A DNA stretch of 64,000 nt from Thiohalocapsa halophila (lineage in GTDB: Bacteria; Pseudomonadota; Gammaproteobacteria; Chromatiales; Chromatiaceae). Location of the stretch: assembly GCF_016583825.1 (NCBI RefSeq), contig NZ_NRRV01000017.1:1-64000 (forward strand), written 5' to 3'. The first letter of the stretch is position 1, and each line of letters opens with the position of its first letter. The translations under genes and the position numbers were made by a program. This document shows, piece by piece, positions 28,792 to 37,853 of this stretch. A model generated the notes under the pieces. That model saw nothing but the letters and a program-made list of their open reading frames with translations, made no database searches and was not told the DNA's origin.

Positions 28792-31700
28792 TCAGTTCTG
28801 ATCCAGAAACGGGCTCACCGGCCGCTCGCGCGCACCCCCTTCTTGTTCGCTGCCTGCCCCCATGCCGCTATCGCGGCCGTTACTGGTCGCCGTTTCAGGC
28901 AGCAGCAGATCGGGCACGGAGCGCACGCCATCATCGCCGGCGATGCGCCGAACCTCGGGCTCGCTCCAGGGGCCGGTGACTTGGTATTCATAGCTCGCGA
29001 GCTGGCTGACGGCATTGCCGGAGACGCTGTCGGCGAGCAGCACCGCCGCGCCCACCAGCGGCCCGCCGGCGACGGCGCCGGCGATGGCCACACCTGAGCC
29101 GATCTCCGGTGTGACCCGCACGCGTTGGTCAAAGGTCTGTGCGACCAGATCCATACTGCCGCGCACGCGGATGTCGGCGGTGGCGGATAGGATGTCGAGC
29201 TGGCCTATGCGGGCCGTGCCGCTGCCGATGACCAAGTCGCCCTGGATCCGGTCGAAGCTGAAGCCGGCATCCAGTACGTCGCTGAAGTCCAGGCTCAGGC
29301 GCCGCTCCAGGGCACTCAGGTTGAGCACCCCCAGCATGCGTCCGACGCCGGGCTCCATGTCCAGCAGCCGGCCACCGTCGACGTCGAGCCGCAGGCTGCC
29401 GCGGGCCTGTGGTAGGCGGAAGCCGCCGGGCCCGCCCGGCCAGCTCAGTGCAAGCTCCGCGCGCGCGGGCGCGTCGGCGAGGGCGCTGTAGTAGCCGGCG
29501 TGGCGCAGCAATTCGCCCAGGTCCGGACTGCGCAGGTCCACGGCGACGGCGGTCTCGATGTAGCCGGTGGCGTCGCGGGTCCACTGGCCGCTGCCGGAGG
29601 CTGTCACCAACGGCCCCCGCAGCGACAAGTCCGTAGCCTCCACGCCGGTGGGCGTGCGCGCCAGCTCCAGCCGCAGTCGTCCGAGAGCATCCTTGCCACG
29701 GCGCAGCGCTTCCACCTCCAGCGACAGCGGCGGCACCCGGCGCGGGTCCGGGCCGGCGGCAGCCGGGCCCTGCTCGGCCTGTTGCGCCGCGAGCAGCGGG
29801 GCGAGGTCCAGGGTGTCGAGGCGCACGACCACCGGGGCGTCGTCACCGCCGGGTAAGCGGACGCTGGCACTGTTGCCGTCGGCTTCCAGGCCGATGCGCC
29901 AGCCGCCTTCGGTGGCCGGGGTCAGCCCTGCACGGACATTCTCGAAGCGCAGTACGCCCAGGCGCAGCGACTGCGCCGACAGCCGCGCAGGCAGCAGCCG
30001 CGGGCCCGACGCCCGGCCTTCAGCGGCTTGCAGCACAGACGCATGCTCAGCGCCCCATTGCAGCCAATCGCCCAGCGCCACGTCCCCGAGTCGGCCCCGC
30101 AGCTCGATACCGGCGGTTTCCGGCAGTGCCTCGGGGAGCTGGCTCAGGTCCAAGGCGGCACGCTCCAGGGCCGGACCGTCCGGCCCGGCGGCGAGCGCCA
30201 GGCGCGCGCCGATGTCGCCGAGCCGCGCGGTGATCGTCGGCGGCTCCTCGGGCACCAGGCGCGTGTCGATTCGCAAAGCGCGTGTGCTGTCGGCGGCCTT
30301 GCCGAAGGGGGCCGGCAGATCCAGCGCCATGCCGCGCAGGTCGGATTGCAGCGCCAGGTCCAAGGGCGGTTTCCCGGCGGCGGCATCGGCGTTGTCGATG
30401 CTTGCCCGCAACTGCCAGTCTGCGCTGCCCTGCAGCAGCCCCCACCAGGGGCTCGGCAAGACCTCTGCGAGGCGTGCCGCCGGGGTGTTGCCGCGGGCGA
30501 CGATGTCCGTGCGCCCGGCGTTCTCCCCGGCATCCGGTCCATGGGTTTCGATGTCCACGCGCAGCGGCTGCGCGCCGAGCCGGGCGGCGATGTCCTCGGC
30601 ATGCAGCCCGCTGCGGTCGAAGCGCAGGTTACCCTCGAGGTCAGCGAAGCGCAGCTCGCTCGCCCGCAAGGCGACAGCGGCATCCTCGAGCAGGCCGAGG
30701 CGCCCCGCATAACCGAATTCGAGTCCGCGTCGCAGGGGCACGTCCAGCTCCAGCCGGAGCCGGCCGCGGCCCTCCGCCGCGAGCGCCTCGGCAATGCCGC
30801 CGAGCTTTTCGGCCAGCGGCGTCTCGGCGAGCACTTTCAGGCCATCGGTCAAGGGGCCCGTGCCTTCGGCCTCGATCCGCAGGTGCTCGGGCTGCCACAG
30901 GTTCGGCATGCGGGCGCTGCCGCTGGTGACCCGGGTGCTCAGGATGCGGGCGCCCGCCAGCTCGATGTCGAGGCGGCGGCGGTCAAAGTAGAGGGTCACG
31001 TCCATGTCCTCCAGGCGCGGCCATTCGGAGCGCCCCGGTGCGGCCTGCGGTGCCGTGCTCCCGGCGGCGGACATGCCAGGCTCTCGGGGGGCAGGCCGCG
31101 GCGGTTGGTAGTCCAGCACGCCGTCGCGTACTCGCAGCACCAGTTGGAAGCTGCCGTTGTGCGCATCGAAGGGGAAATCCGCCAGCGGCCCGCGCAGCAG
31201 CAGATCCCCGGAGACGAGCTCGCCCGCGACGATGGCCCGGTCCAGCCACGCCTCCAGGCGATCGTCCATCTTCGACGCCGGCAGGTAGCGGGAAACGGCG
31301 TCTGCGTCGCCGCCGCGGACGTGGGTGTGCAGATCGATGCGCGGCGCGGTATCCGGCGGCATGAGCAGGTCGAGTCGGCTCAGGGTCGCCACGTCCGGCG
31401 TGTCGGCGGCGAGGGCGTTGGTTCCGATCCGCACGCCGTCGGCCGTGCGGTGCCACGCGATGCGTCCCGCGAGCCGGCTCAGCGTCAGCGGGGCGATGAG
31501 GTGCGGGCGCAGGTCCAGATAGCCGTCGCGGGCACTCAGATCCACGGCGCCTCGGTCCTGTGCCGCGGAGAAGCGCAGCTCCAGGCCGTCCACCGCCGGG
31601 ATGGGCCCCGCGGGCGCCGGGGGCGGCGTGTCGGCATCGCCGGCGCTTGGTGCCGGCCCCAGGCCGAAGTCGCTGATGCGCCCGTTCACCAGCCAGTCGC

Positions 31701-32946
31701 TGCCGCTCGGGGCACCCGACGGGGACTGCCCCAAGCGAAAGCGCAGGTCGTGCAGTCGGCCGGCGATGCGCCCCGCCAGCAGCGGCGTCAGCGTCTCCGT
31801 GCCGGCCGCAGGAGCGGCGAAGCGCCCGATGGCCGCCAAGTGTTCCAGCGGCAGGCCCGCGAGCCAGCCGTGCACCGCCGTGGGCTCGCCCGCCGCGGCC
31901 CGGTCGCCAACCAGGCGCAGCGCGGTCTCCTCCGCGCCGCGCAGATTGCTGAAGAGCTTGACGCTGGGCACATCCAGGCGCCAGCCGTGGCCCTGCCGCC
32001 GCCAGCGTGCGAGCGCGCCCACGTCGCCCAGCGCGAGCCGCGTCGTCGTGGCTGTGCCGTCGTCGGCACCGCCCGCAGGCGCCGGCGCCGGCCGTTGCAG
32101 CACGAGGTCGTCCAGCCAGACGCGTGCCGTGGCGCGGGTGAGCCGGCCGTTGCGCAAGTCGTTCCAGCTGCTGACATGCAGCCCGTCGGTGGTGAGCTGC
32201 AAGCCCGCCGGCAGCCGCCCGCGCAGCACGTGCGCCAGGTCGCTGCCGCGCCAGTCGGTGTAGAGCCGCCCGGACCACTGCTCGGGGCGTCCCGACGGCC
32301 CGCGCAGGTCTGCCAGCAGCGTCAGTGTGCCGCCGGGATCGCCGGGCGGCGCTCCGCGCATGCGCAGCCGATGCACGGCGCCGCGATTGCGCAGGTCCAG
32401 TCGGGCGACGTGGAAGTCGAGCGTCGGCGCGCCGGCGGCGGCGTCGGTCCAGGCGATATCGCTGTCGACGAGACTGAAGTGTCCCTGGTGCAGGAAGAAG
32501 GCGGCAGCGTCGCCGTCGCCGCCGCCGAGCCGGTCGAGGCCGCGGACCCCGATGCGCCCGTCGCCCTCGCGGCGCACCTCCAGATGCGCGCCCACCAGGG
32601 TGATGCCGTCGATGCGCGGTGCCCACGCCAGCAGGGACGCGCGCAGGCGCAGGTCCACGTACAGGGCCCGCAGCGCCAACAGCCGCTCGCCGCTGGCCGG
32701 GTCGTGCAGGGTCGCGCCCTCCAGGCTCAGCTCCGGGCGCAGACCGCGCAGGTGCAGCCCCAGGGTCTCCACCGTCAGCTCGGCGCCCAGCGCGTCGCCC
32801 AGGCGCTCGGCGAGGACGCCGCGCAGTCCGTCGGCATGCGGCAGGGCCAGGCGTACCACCAGGGTCAGCACCGCGAAACCGATGATGGCCGCCGCGGCGA
32901 GCCCGGCGAGGCGCCGCAGCAGGGTGCGAAGCAGCCGGCGGGTCAT
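28792..32946 (-). CDS. yhdP: YhdP family AsmA-like envelope protein
   Basis: The 1384-residue protein has one N-terminal membrane helix (AGLAAAAIIGFAVLTLVVRL) and a very long, beta-rich periplasmic body. Recognisable parts include DUF3971-type regions and the C-terminal AsmA_2 domain (QLDILSATADIRVRGSMDLV, then EYQVTGPWSEPEVRRI). YhdP is one of the AsmA-like bridge proteins that carry phospholipid to the outer membrane in E. coli, where it has about 1266 residues; this one is slightly longer. Its place after rng and before nit/tldD is the conserved order. Several Pro/Gly/Ala-rich linkers (around residues 425 and 620) interrupt the repeat structure. Confidence 0.93.
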   Translation of the reverse strand: MTRRLLRTLLRRLAGLAAAAIIGFAVLTLVVRLALPHADGLRGVLAERLGDALGAELTVETLGLHLRGLRPELSLEGATLHDPASGERLLALRALYVDLRLRASLLAWAPRIDGITLVGAHLEVRREGDGRIGVRGLDRLGGGDGDAAAFFLHQGHFSLVDSDIAWTDAAAGAPTLDFHVARLDLRNRGAVHRLRMRGAPPGDPGGTLTLLADLRGPSGRPEQWSGRLYTDWRGSDLAHVLRGRLPAGLQLTTDGLHVSSWNDLRNGRLTRATARVWLDDLVLQRPAPAPAGGADDGTATTTRLALGDVGALARWRRQGHGWRLDVPSVKLFSNLRGAEETALRLVGDRAAAGEPTAVHGWLAGLPLEHLAAIGRFAAPAAGTETLTPLLAGRIAGRLHDLRFRLGQSPSGAPSGSDWLVNGRISDFGLGPAPSAGDADTPPPAPAGPIPAVDGLELRFSAAQDRGAVDLSARDGYLDLRPHLIAPLTLSRLAGRIAWHRTADGVRIGTNALAADTPDVATLSRLDLLMPPDTAPRIDLHTHVRGGDADAVSRYLPASKMDDRLEAWLDRAIVAGELVSGDLLLRGPLADFPFDAHNGSFQLVLRVRDGVLDYQPPRPAPREPGMSAAGSTAPQAAPGRSEWPRLEDMDVTLYFDRRRLDIELAGARILSTRVTSGSARMPNLWQPEHLRIEAEGTGPLTDGLKVLAETPLAEKLGGIAEALAAEGRGRLRLELDVPLRRGLEFGYAGRLGLLEDAAVALRASELRFADLEGNLRFDRSGLHAEDIAARLGAQPLRVDIETHGPDAGENAGRTDIVARGNTPAARLAEVLPSPWWGLLQGSADWQLRASIDNADAAAGKPPLDLALQSDLRGMALDLPAPFGKAADSTRALRIDTRLVPEEPPTITARLGDIGARLALAAGPDGPALERAALDLSQLPEALPETAGIELRGRLGDVALGDWLQWGAEHASVLQAAEGRASGPRLLPARLSAQSLRLGVLRFENVRAGLTPATEGGWRIGLEADGNSASVRLPGGDDAPVVVRLDTLDLAPLLAAQQAEQGPAAAGPDPRRVPPLSLEVEALRRGKDALGRLRLELARTPTGVEATDLSLRGPLVTASGSGQWTRDATGYIETAVAVDLRSPDLGELLRHAGYYSALADAPARAELALSWPGGPGGFRLPQARGSLRLDVDGGRLLDMEPGVGRMLGVLNLSALERRLSLDFSDVLDAGFSFDRIQGDLVIGSGTARIGQLDILSATADIRVRGSMDLVAQTFDQRVRVTPEIGSGVAIAGAVAGGPLVGAAVLLADSVSGNAVSQLASYEYQVTGPWSEPEVRRIAGDDGVRSVPDLLLPETATSNGRDSGMGAGSEQEGGARERPVSPFLDQN

Positions 32947-33039
32947 GGGCGGGGGTGCGACACGCGCGGGTGTCGGCGGTGGGGTCGGACTACAGCGAGA
33001 CTGCCGGGCATGGCAAACGGCGGGTGGCGGCGTACCGGC

Positions 33040-34494
33040 TCAGATGAGGACCACGTCGTACTGGTCCTGGGTGTACAGAGCCTCTGCCTGCAGACGGATA
33101 GGCTTGCCGATGAACTCCTCCAGCTCCGCCAGGTGCCCGGACTCCTCGTCCAGGAGGCGGTCGACGACCTCTTGAGAGGCGAGCACCAGCAGGGTCTCCA
33201 CCTCGAACTGGCGGGCCTCGCGCAGGATCTCGCGGAAGATCTCGTAGCAGGTGGTCTCGGCGGTCTTCATGGAGCCGCGCCCGCCGCAGCAGGGGCAGGG
33301 CTCGCAGAGCACGTGCTCCAGGGACTCGCGGGTGCGCTTGCGCGTCATCTCCACCAGCCCCAGCGCCGAGACCTCGGTGATGTGGGTCTTGGCGTGGTCC
33401 TTGGCGAGGCACTTCTCCAGGGCGCGCAGCACTTGGCGCTTGTGCTCGTCATCGGTCATGTCGATGAAGTCGATGATGATGATGCCGCCGAGGTTGCGCA
33501 GGCGCAGCTGGCGGCAGATGGCCTGGGCCGCCTCCAGGTTCGTCTTGAAGATGGTCTCCTCGAGGTTGCGGTGGCCGACGAAGGCGCCGGTGTTCACATC
33601 GATGGTGGTCATGGCCTCCGTCTGATCGATGATCAGGTGCCCGCCGGACTTGAGCTGCACCTTGCGCTCCAGGGCCTTGCGGATCTCGTCCTCGACGCCG
33701 TAGAGGTCGAACAGCGGGCGCTCGCCGGCGTAGTACTCGATGCGCTCGACGATCTCCGGGATGTACTTGCCCGCGAAGGGCATGGCCTTGTCCACGGTGG
33801 CGCGGGAGTCGATGCGCACCCGCTCCACCTCCGGCGTCACCAGGTCCCGCAGGGCGCGCAGGGCCAGCGGCAGGTCGTCGTGGATGAGTCCGAGGGCATC
33901 GCCGGTGTCGCAGCGCTCCTTGATGCCGCGCCAGAGCTTGGCGAGGAAGGCCATGTCCCGGCACAGGGCGTCGTCGTCCACGGCCTCGGCGGCGGTGCGG
34001 GCGATGTAGCCGCCGGCGTCCTCGTGCTCGTCGACATAGTTTTGCAGGATCTCGCGCAGGCGCTTGCGCTCGTCGTCGTCCTCGATCTTCTGCGACACGC
34101 CGGTGTTGCCGAGCCTGGGCATGAACACCAGGTAACGCGAGGCGATGGAGATGTTGGTGGTGAGGCGGGCGCCCTTGGTGCCGATGGGGTCCTTGACCAC
34201 CTGCACCACGATGCGGTCTCCCTCGCGCACCAGGTCCGTGATCTGCTCGCTGCGCGGCTCGCCGTCCTTGCCGATGATGTCGGAGGCGTGCAGGAAGGCC
34301 GCCCGCTCCAGCCCCACGTCCACGAAAGCCGCCTGCATGCCCGGCAGCACCCGGCAGATGCGCCCGCGATAGACATTGCCCACCAGCCCACAGCGCTCGG
34401 CGCGCTCGATGATGATCTCCTGCACCACGCCGTTTTCCACCACCGCGACCCGGGTCTCCGGTGGGGTGACGTTGATCAGGATCTCTTCACTCAT
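33040..34494 (-). CDS. rng: Ribonuclease G
   Basis: The 484-residue endoribonuclease matures the 5' end of 16S rRNA and cleaves selected mRNAs. It has the N-terminal start EEILINVTPPETRVAVVENG, an S1 RNA-binding domain (NVYRGRICRVLPGMQAAFVD), the catalytic region TTIDVNTGAFVG and IIIIDFIDM with the metal-binding aspartates, and the zinc-link-like CEPCPCCGGRG. The length matches RNase G and lacks the RNase E scaffold tail. It sits between maf and yhdP, as in E. coli. Confidence 0.97.
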   Translation of the reverse strand: MSEEILINVTPPETRVAVVENGVVQEIIIERAERCGLVGNVYRGRICRVLPGMQAAFVDVGLERAAFLHASDIIGKDGEPRSEQITDLVREGDRIVVQVVKDPIGTKGARLTTNISIASRYLVFMPRLGNTGVSQKIEDDDERKRLREILQNYVDEHEDAGGYIARTAAEAVDDDALCRDMAFLAKLWRGIKERCDTGDALGLIHDDLPLALRALRDLVTPEVERVRIDSRATVDKAMPFAGKYIPEIVERIEYYAGERPLFDLYGVEDEIRKALERKVQLKSGGHLIIDQTEAMTTIDVNTGAFVGHRNLEETIFKTNLEAAQAICRQLRLRNLGGIIIIDFIDMTDDEHKRQVLRALEKCLAKDHAKTHITEVSALGLVEMTRKRTRESLEHVLCEPCPCCGGRGSMKTAETTCYEIFREILREARQFEVETLLVLASQEVVDRLLDEESGHLAELEEFIGKPIRLQAEALYTQDQYDVVLI

Positions 34495-34580
34495 GGGTGG
34501 CGATGCGGGCGTTGTTGCGGTGCATGGGCTCCCGATCTCCGGGGTTGTAGCGACAAGGTTGCGGGGACGGTATACCTGAT

Positions 34581-35210
34581 TCAGTCAGCGCTGAGCAATG
34601 GCAGGCCCTCTGCGGCCAGTAGTTGTGCGGTCTCGAACAGCGGCAGCCCGACCACGCCGGACCAGCTGCCCTCCAGGCGCTCGACGAAGACGGCGCCGAG
34701 GCCCTGCAGGCCATAGCCCCCGGCTTTATCCTGTGGCTCGCCGCTGGCCCAATACACGGCGGCCTCCGCGGCGCTTACCGCGCGAAGCCACACGCGCGTG
34801 CTGGAGACCACGGTGCGCTCGGCGGCCCCGAGCAGCGCGACGCCCGTCAGCACCTGGTGCGTGCGGGCCGACAGCAGGGCGAGCATCCGCGCCGCCTCGG
34901 CGGCATCGGCGGGCTTGCCCAGGATCCGATCATCGCAGATCACGGCGGTGTCCGCTGCCAGCACCGGCCGCGCCGCCGTGCCCCTACCGAGCGCCGCGCG
35001 TACCGCCCGTGCCTTGGCCAGGGCGATGCGGAGCACATAGTCCGCCGGTGCCTCCCCCCGGGCCGGGCTCTCGTCCACATCGGCGCTTCGCACCTCGGCC
35101 GTCAGGCCGATCTGTCGGAGCAGCTCACGCCGCCGCGGCGACTTTGAGGCCAGGATGAGCCGGGGCGGGTCGTCGCGCCCGGTGGGTGGTAGCGTTTCGT
35201 CAAGGACCAT
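34581..35210 (-). CDS. maf: Maf-like nucleoside triphosphate pyrophosphatase
   Basis: The 209-residue protein has the Maf signature near the N-terminus (LILASKSPRRRELLRQIGL) and the downstream LAADTAVICDDRILGKPADA block that binds the substrate and metal. Family members hydrolyse non-canonical or modified nucleoside triphosphates, with the YhdE branch preferring dTTP/UTP. It lies between rlmH and rng in the conserved order, with rlmH ending 7 bases before its start. The first 14 residues extend beyond the family core, so the start may be slightly downstream. Confidence 0.95.
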   Translation of the reverse strand: MVLDETLPPTGRDDPPRLILASKSPRRRELLRQIGLTAEVRSADVDESPARGEAPADYVLRIALAKARAVRAALGRGTAARPVLAADTAVICDDRILGKPADAAEAARMLALLSARTHQVLTGVALLGAAERTVVSSTRVWLRAVSAAEAAVYWASGEPQDKAGGYGLQGLGAVFVERLEGSWSGVVGLPLFETAQLLAAEGLPLLSAD

Positions 35211-35217
35211 AATGGGC

Positions 35218-35715
35218 TCAGCCGCGGTGATAGGGGTGGCCCTTGAGCTGGCTCCAGGCCCGGTAGAGCTGCTCGGCCAGCAGCACGCGCACCAGGGGAT
35301 GCGGCAGGGTCAGCGGCGACAAGGACCAGCGCTGCTCGGCCCGCGCCAGGCAGGCATCCGACAGCCCGTTGGCTCCGCCCACCAGCAGCGCGATGTCGCG
35401 GCCCTCGGCGAGCCAGCCCCCGAGTTGCTCGGCGAGCTGCTCGCTGCTCCAGCCGCGCCCGCCCACATCCAGGGCGACGATGCGCGCCTGCGCCGGCACG
35501 GCGGCGAGCAGGCGCTCTCCCTCGTCCCTGCGCAGGCGCGGCAGCTCGCCGTCATCGACCCTCCCGGTGCGGGTGCGGCCCTTGCCGCCGAGCCCGCCGG
35601 GCAAGGCTTTGAGCAGGAGCTGGCACTCCGGCGGCAGGCGCCGGGCATAGTCCTCGAAGCCGGCATCCACCCAGCTTGGCATGCGCTGGCCAATGCTGAT
35701 GATGTGGATGCGCAT
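35218..35715 (-). CDS. rlmH: 23S rRNA pseudouridine-1915 N3-methyltransferase RlmH
   Basis: The 165-residue SPOUT methyltransferase modifies pseudouridine 1915 of 23S rRNA in assembled ribosomes. It has the family start MRIHIISIGQRMPSWVDAGF, the SAM-knot loop IALLVGGANGLSD and the C-terminal HPLVRVLLAEQLYRAWS...HPYHR. The loop reads GGANG where E. coli has GGPEG, a small variation. ATG 35715 gives the canonical N-terminus; the longer frame to 35814 overlaps the TPR gene. It is the second gene of the run, 19 bases after the TPR gene. Confidence 0.96.
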   Translation of the reverse strand: MRIHIISIGQRMPSWVDAGFEDYARRLPPECQLLLKALPGGLGGKGRTRTGRVDDGELPRLRRDEGERLLAAVPAQARIVALDVGGRGWSSEQLAEQLGGWLAEGRDIALLVGGANGLSDACLARAEQRWSLSPLTLPHPLVRVLLAEQLYRAWSQLKGHPYHRG

Positions 35716-35734
35716 GGCCCCGGGACGGCTTCGC

Positions 35735-36340
35735 TCAACCGCCGTCGCGTGCGGCGAGCACGCCCAGCAGCCGCTCGGCTTCGGCCCCGACCTCCGAATC
35801 CGGCGCCAGATCACGCGCCTGCGTCAGCGCCTCTCGCGCCCTCGCCGTCTGGCCGGCTTGCAGGGCGACGAAGCCGAGGCTCAGGTGAATGCGCTGGGCC
35901 TGCGGCGCCGCCGCCGCGCCCGCCGCGAGCACCTTAAGTCCCGCCGCCGAATCGCCGGCGTAGTGCAGTGCCAGGCCGAGGTCGTTCTGCGTGTCCACGT
36001 CGTCGGGAGTGAGCGCCAGCAGTCGGCGGTACAGGGGCACCGCTGCGGCAAAGCGCTGCGCCCGAAACAGCCGGTCGGCCTGCCGCGCCAGCACCGCCGG
36101 GTCGTCGCTCGCTGCCGCTGCCGCGCTTGCCCCGTCCTCGCCCGCCAGGGCCGCGCGCATCTGCTCACCCAGGCGGGCCATGTCCGGCTGCTCGGTCTGT
36201 TGGGCCGCCTGCTCTGCCGCGGCGGATCGCGGCGGGTGGCGCAGGTAGTAATCGCGGGTCACGGCGAACACCGTGAACCCGTAGAAGAAGAGACCCAGCA
36301 GGACGACGAGCCATTGCAGCAATGTCAGCTTTGGAAACAT
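35735..36340 (-). CDS. Membrane-anchored TPR protein
   Basis: The 201-residue product has an N-terminal membrane helix (LLQWLVVLLGLFFYGFTVFA), a charged Gln/Ala-rich linker, and about three tetratricopeptide repeats from residue 95 (ADRLFRAQRFAAAVPLYRRL, then DDVDTQNDLGLALHYAGDSA and IHLSLGFVALQAGQTARARE). It should be an inner-membrane scaffold. It heads the minus-strand run leading into rlmH, and so is probably co-transcribed with rlmH and maf. The specific partner is unknown. Confidence 0.8.
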   Translation of the reverse strand: MFPKLTLLQWLVVLLGLFFYGFTVFAVTRDYYLRHPPRSAAAEQAAQQTEQPDMARLGEQMRAALAGEDGASAAAAASDDPAVLARQADRLFRAQRFAAAVPLYRRLLALTPDDVDTQNDLGLALHYAGDSAAGLKVLAAGAAAAPQAQRIHLSLGFVALQAGQTARAREALTQARDLAPDSEVGAEAERLLGVLAARDGG

Positions 36341-36725
36341 GGTCTTTGGGTACGCCTATGCTGGGCTGGATCGCCGGCGGGCTGCGTGCCGGCGGGGCAG
36401 ACGGATTGCAGCGGGTCTCGACACCGGGCTCGGCACTGTGCTCGGCACCGTTCTGGGCCGGGGCATGCTCGGAGCCGCCGGCGGCAGTGTCAAGGATCTG
36501 CGCAACACAGGCGGGCGCGAGGCTGTGATTCAACATCGAAAATCATTTATGCTTCAGCGGCCTGTTTGCGCCCTCGTGACGGCGGTCGGAAATGCCGACG
36601 CGGAGGCTGTGCGCAGGCTCGCGGCTATGGCTCCCCGTTGATGCCAGTCTCGCCCCGACCAAGCAACGTTCAAGCAGACTCCGGCACGTCGATGCGCCGC
36701 TGGAGCAACCACAGGAGATATCGCC
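36341..36725. other. Divergent spacer without a recognised gene
   Basis: About 385 bases between the TPR gene (minus) and the DUF4332 gene (plus). Promoters for both must lie here, and the A/T-rich patch at 36525-36550 is the most likely place, but no clear -35/-10 pair was found. AGGAGAT at 36713-36719 is the ribosome-binding site of the downstream gene. Confidence 0.4.
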
Positions 36726-37133
36726 ATGGCCACCCCAGTGAAGCAGCTGAAGGGCGTCACCGACGCCATGCTTGGCACCCTCGCTGAGAAGAGCATCAAG
36801 GACAATGTCGAGCTCGTGGAGGCTGCCGCCACGCCGGCGGCACGCAACGCCCTCGCTGGCGAGTGCGGCTGCGAGCCCTCGGAGCTGCTTGAGCTTGTCA
36901 ACCGTGCCGACCTCGCGCGCATCAACGGCGTCTCCGGCGTCTATTCCGACCTACTGGAGGAATCCGGCGTGGACACCGTGAAAGAGCTCGCCATGCGGCG
37001 CCCGGACAACCTGCATGCCAAGCTCATCGAAACCAATGATGCGGCGCAGCTGACCCAACGCCCGCCGACGGCCGCGCAGGTCGAGGACTGGGTAGAGCAG
37101 GCCAAGGCCCTGCCGCGCATCGTGACCTATTGA
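36726..37133 (+). CDS. DUF4332 (helix-hairpin-helix) protein
   Basis: The 135-residue protein starts behind a strong AGGAGAT. It has two helix-hairpin-helix-like units: KQLKGVTDAMLGTLAEKSI and LARINGVSGVYSDLLEESGV, each followed by a short helix (DTVKELAMRRPDNLHAKL). The C-terminal PTAAQVEDWVEQAKALPRIV completes the DUF4332 pattern. This is the same fold as the DNA-binding C-terminal part of RNA polymerase alpha and related HhH proteins, so nucleic-acid or protein binding is plausible but unproven. It stands at the start of a plus-strand run. Confidence 0.85.
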   Translation: MATPVKQLKGVTDAMLGTLAEKSIKDNVELVEAAATPAARNALAGECGCEPSELLELVNRADLARINGVSGVYSDLLEESGVDTVKELAMRRPDNLHAKLIETNDAAQLTQRPPTAAQVEDWVEQAKALPRIVTY

Positions 37134-37204
37134 CGTCAACTTGCGCGTGGCGGGATGGATGTGGGGACTCAAGACCGGCGCGCATCGTCCCCATTTGTTC
37201 CGCC

Positions 37205-37741
37205 ATGGCCAATGAATTTCCATCCACTCGCGACATGCCCTCGCGCCTGGGCAAGGCGATGCTCATCGCCGCCTGGGTCGTGGGCCTGGCGCTGCTGGTG
37301 CTTCTGTTCCAGAACCATCTAGAGCGTCAGCACAACCCGAACCCCGACCCGAGCATGCGCGTGGACTCCGCGGGCGTGCCCACGGTGGTCCTCCAGCGCA
37401 ACCGCAGGGGCCACTATGTGACCGGCGGCAGCATCAACGGCGCGCCCGTGACCTTCCTGCTGGACACGGGCGCCACCAAGGTAGCTCTGCCCCTGGACCT
37501 GGCCCGGGAGCTGGACCTGCCACTGCTGCCGGGCGGCATGAGCAAGACCGCCAACGGCGTGGTGCGCACCTGGCGGACCCGACTCGACAGCGTCGACGTG
37601 GCCGGGCTGACCGCCCGCGACGTGCGCGCCGTGGTGATGCCCAACATGCCCGGTGACGATGTGCTGCTCGGCATGAACTACCTGAAGCGTTTCGAGCTGA
37701 TCCAGCGCAACGATACCCTGACGCTGCGCGCGCCCGGCTGA
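37205..37741 (+). CDS. TIGR02281-family retropepsin-like aspartic protease
   Basis: The 178-residue protein has one N-terminal membrane helix (AMLIAAWVVGLALLVLLFQN) followed by a periplasmic aspartic protease domain. The catalytic motif is FLLDTGATKVALP near residue 86. The downstream family segments GVVRTWRTRLDSVDVAGL and DDVLLGMNYLKRFEL are present. Members are single-chain, clan AA proteases thought to work as dimers; their substrates are unknown. ATG 37205 is chosen because it precedes the charged leader and membrane helix directly. It follows the DUF4332 gene by 71 bases. Confidence 0.9.
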   Translation: MANEFPSTRDMPSRLGKAMLIAAWVVGLALLVLLFQNHLERQHNPNPDPSMRVDSAGVPTVVLQRNRRGHYVTGGSINGAPVTFLLDTGATKVALPLDLARELDLPLLPGGMSKTANGVVRTWRTRLDSVDVAGLTARDVRAVVMPNMPGDDVLLGMNYLKRFELIQRNDTLTLRAPG

Positions 37742-37746
37742 GTCAC

Positions 37747-37774
37747 GGCCCCGGGCCCCGGGCCCCGGGCCCCA
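37747..37774 (+). repeat. 7-bp tandem repeat (GGCCCCG x4)
   Basis: Three perfect GGCCCCG units and a fourth ending in A begin 5 bases after the protease stop. Each boundary forms CCCCGGG-type palindromes, so the run can slip or fold. It is not inside a gene. Confidence 0.9.
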
Positions 37775-37853
37775 GGGTGGCGCTGCGCTTACCCAAGCGG
37801 CGTTGTCGGCCCAGGGCCTGGCCGTTGCGCCCGGGCTGTCAGGTGAATTCGTC

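Noticed and set aside
30028..34716. A 1562-codon open frame on the plus strand opposite yhdP, rng and maf.
   Set aside because: It lies antisense to three clearly recognisable genes and its translation is low-complexity Arg/Ala/Gly/Gln-rich sequence without any family. Such frames arise from GC-rich third codon positions.
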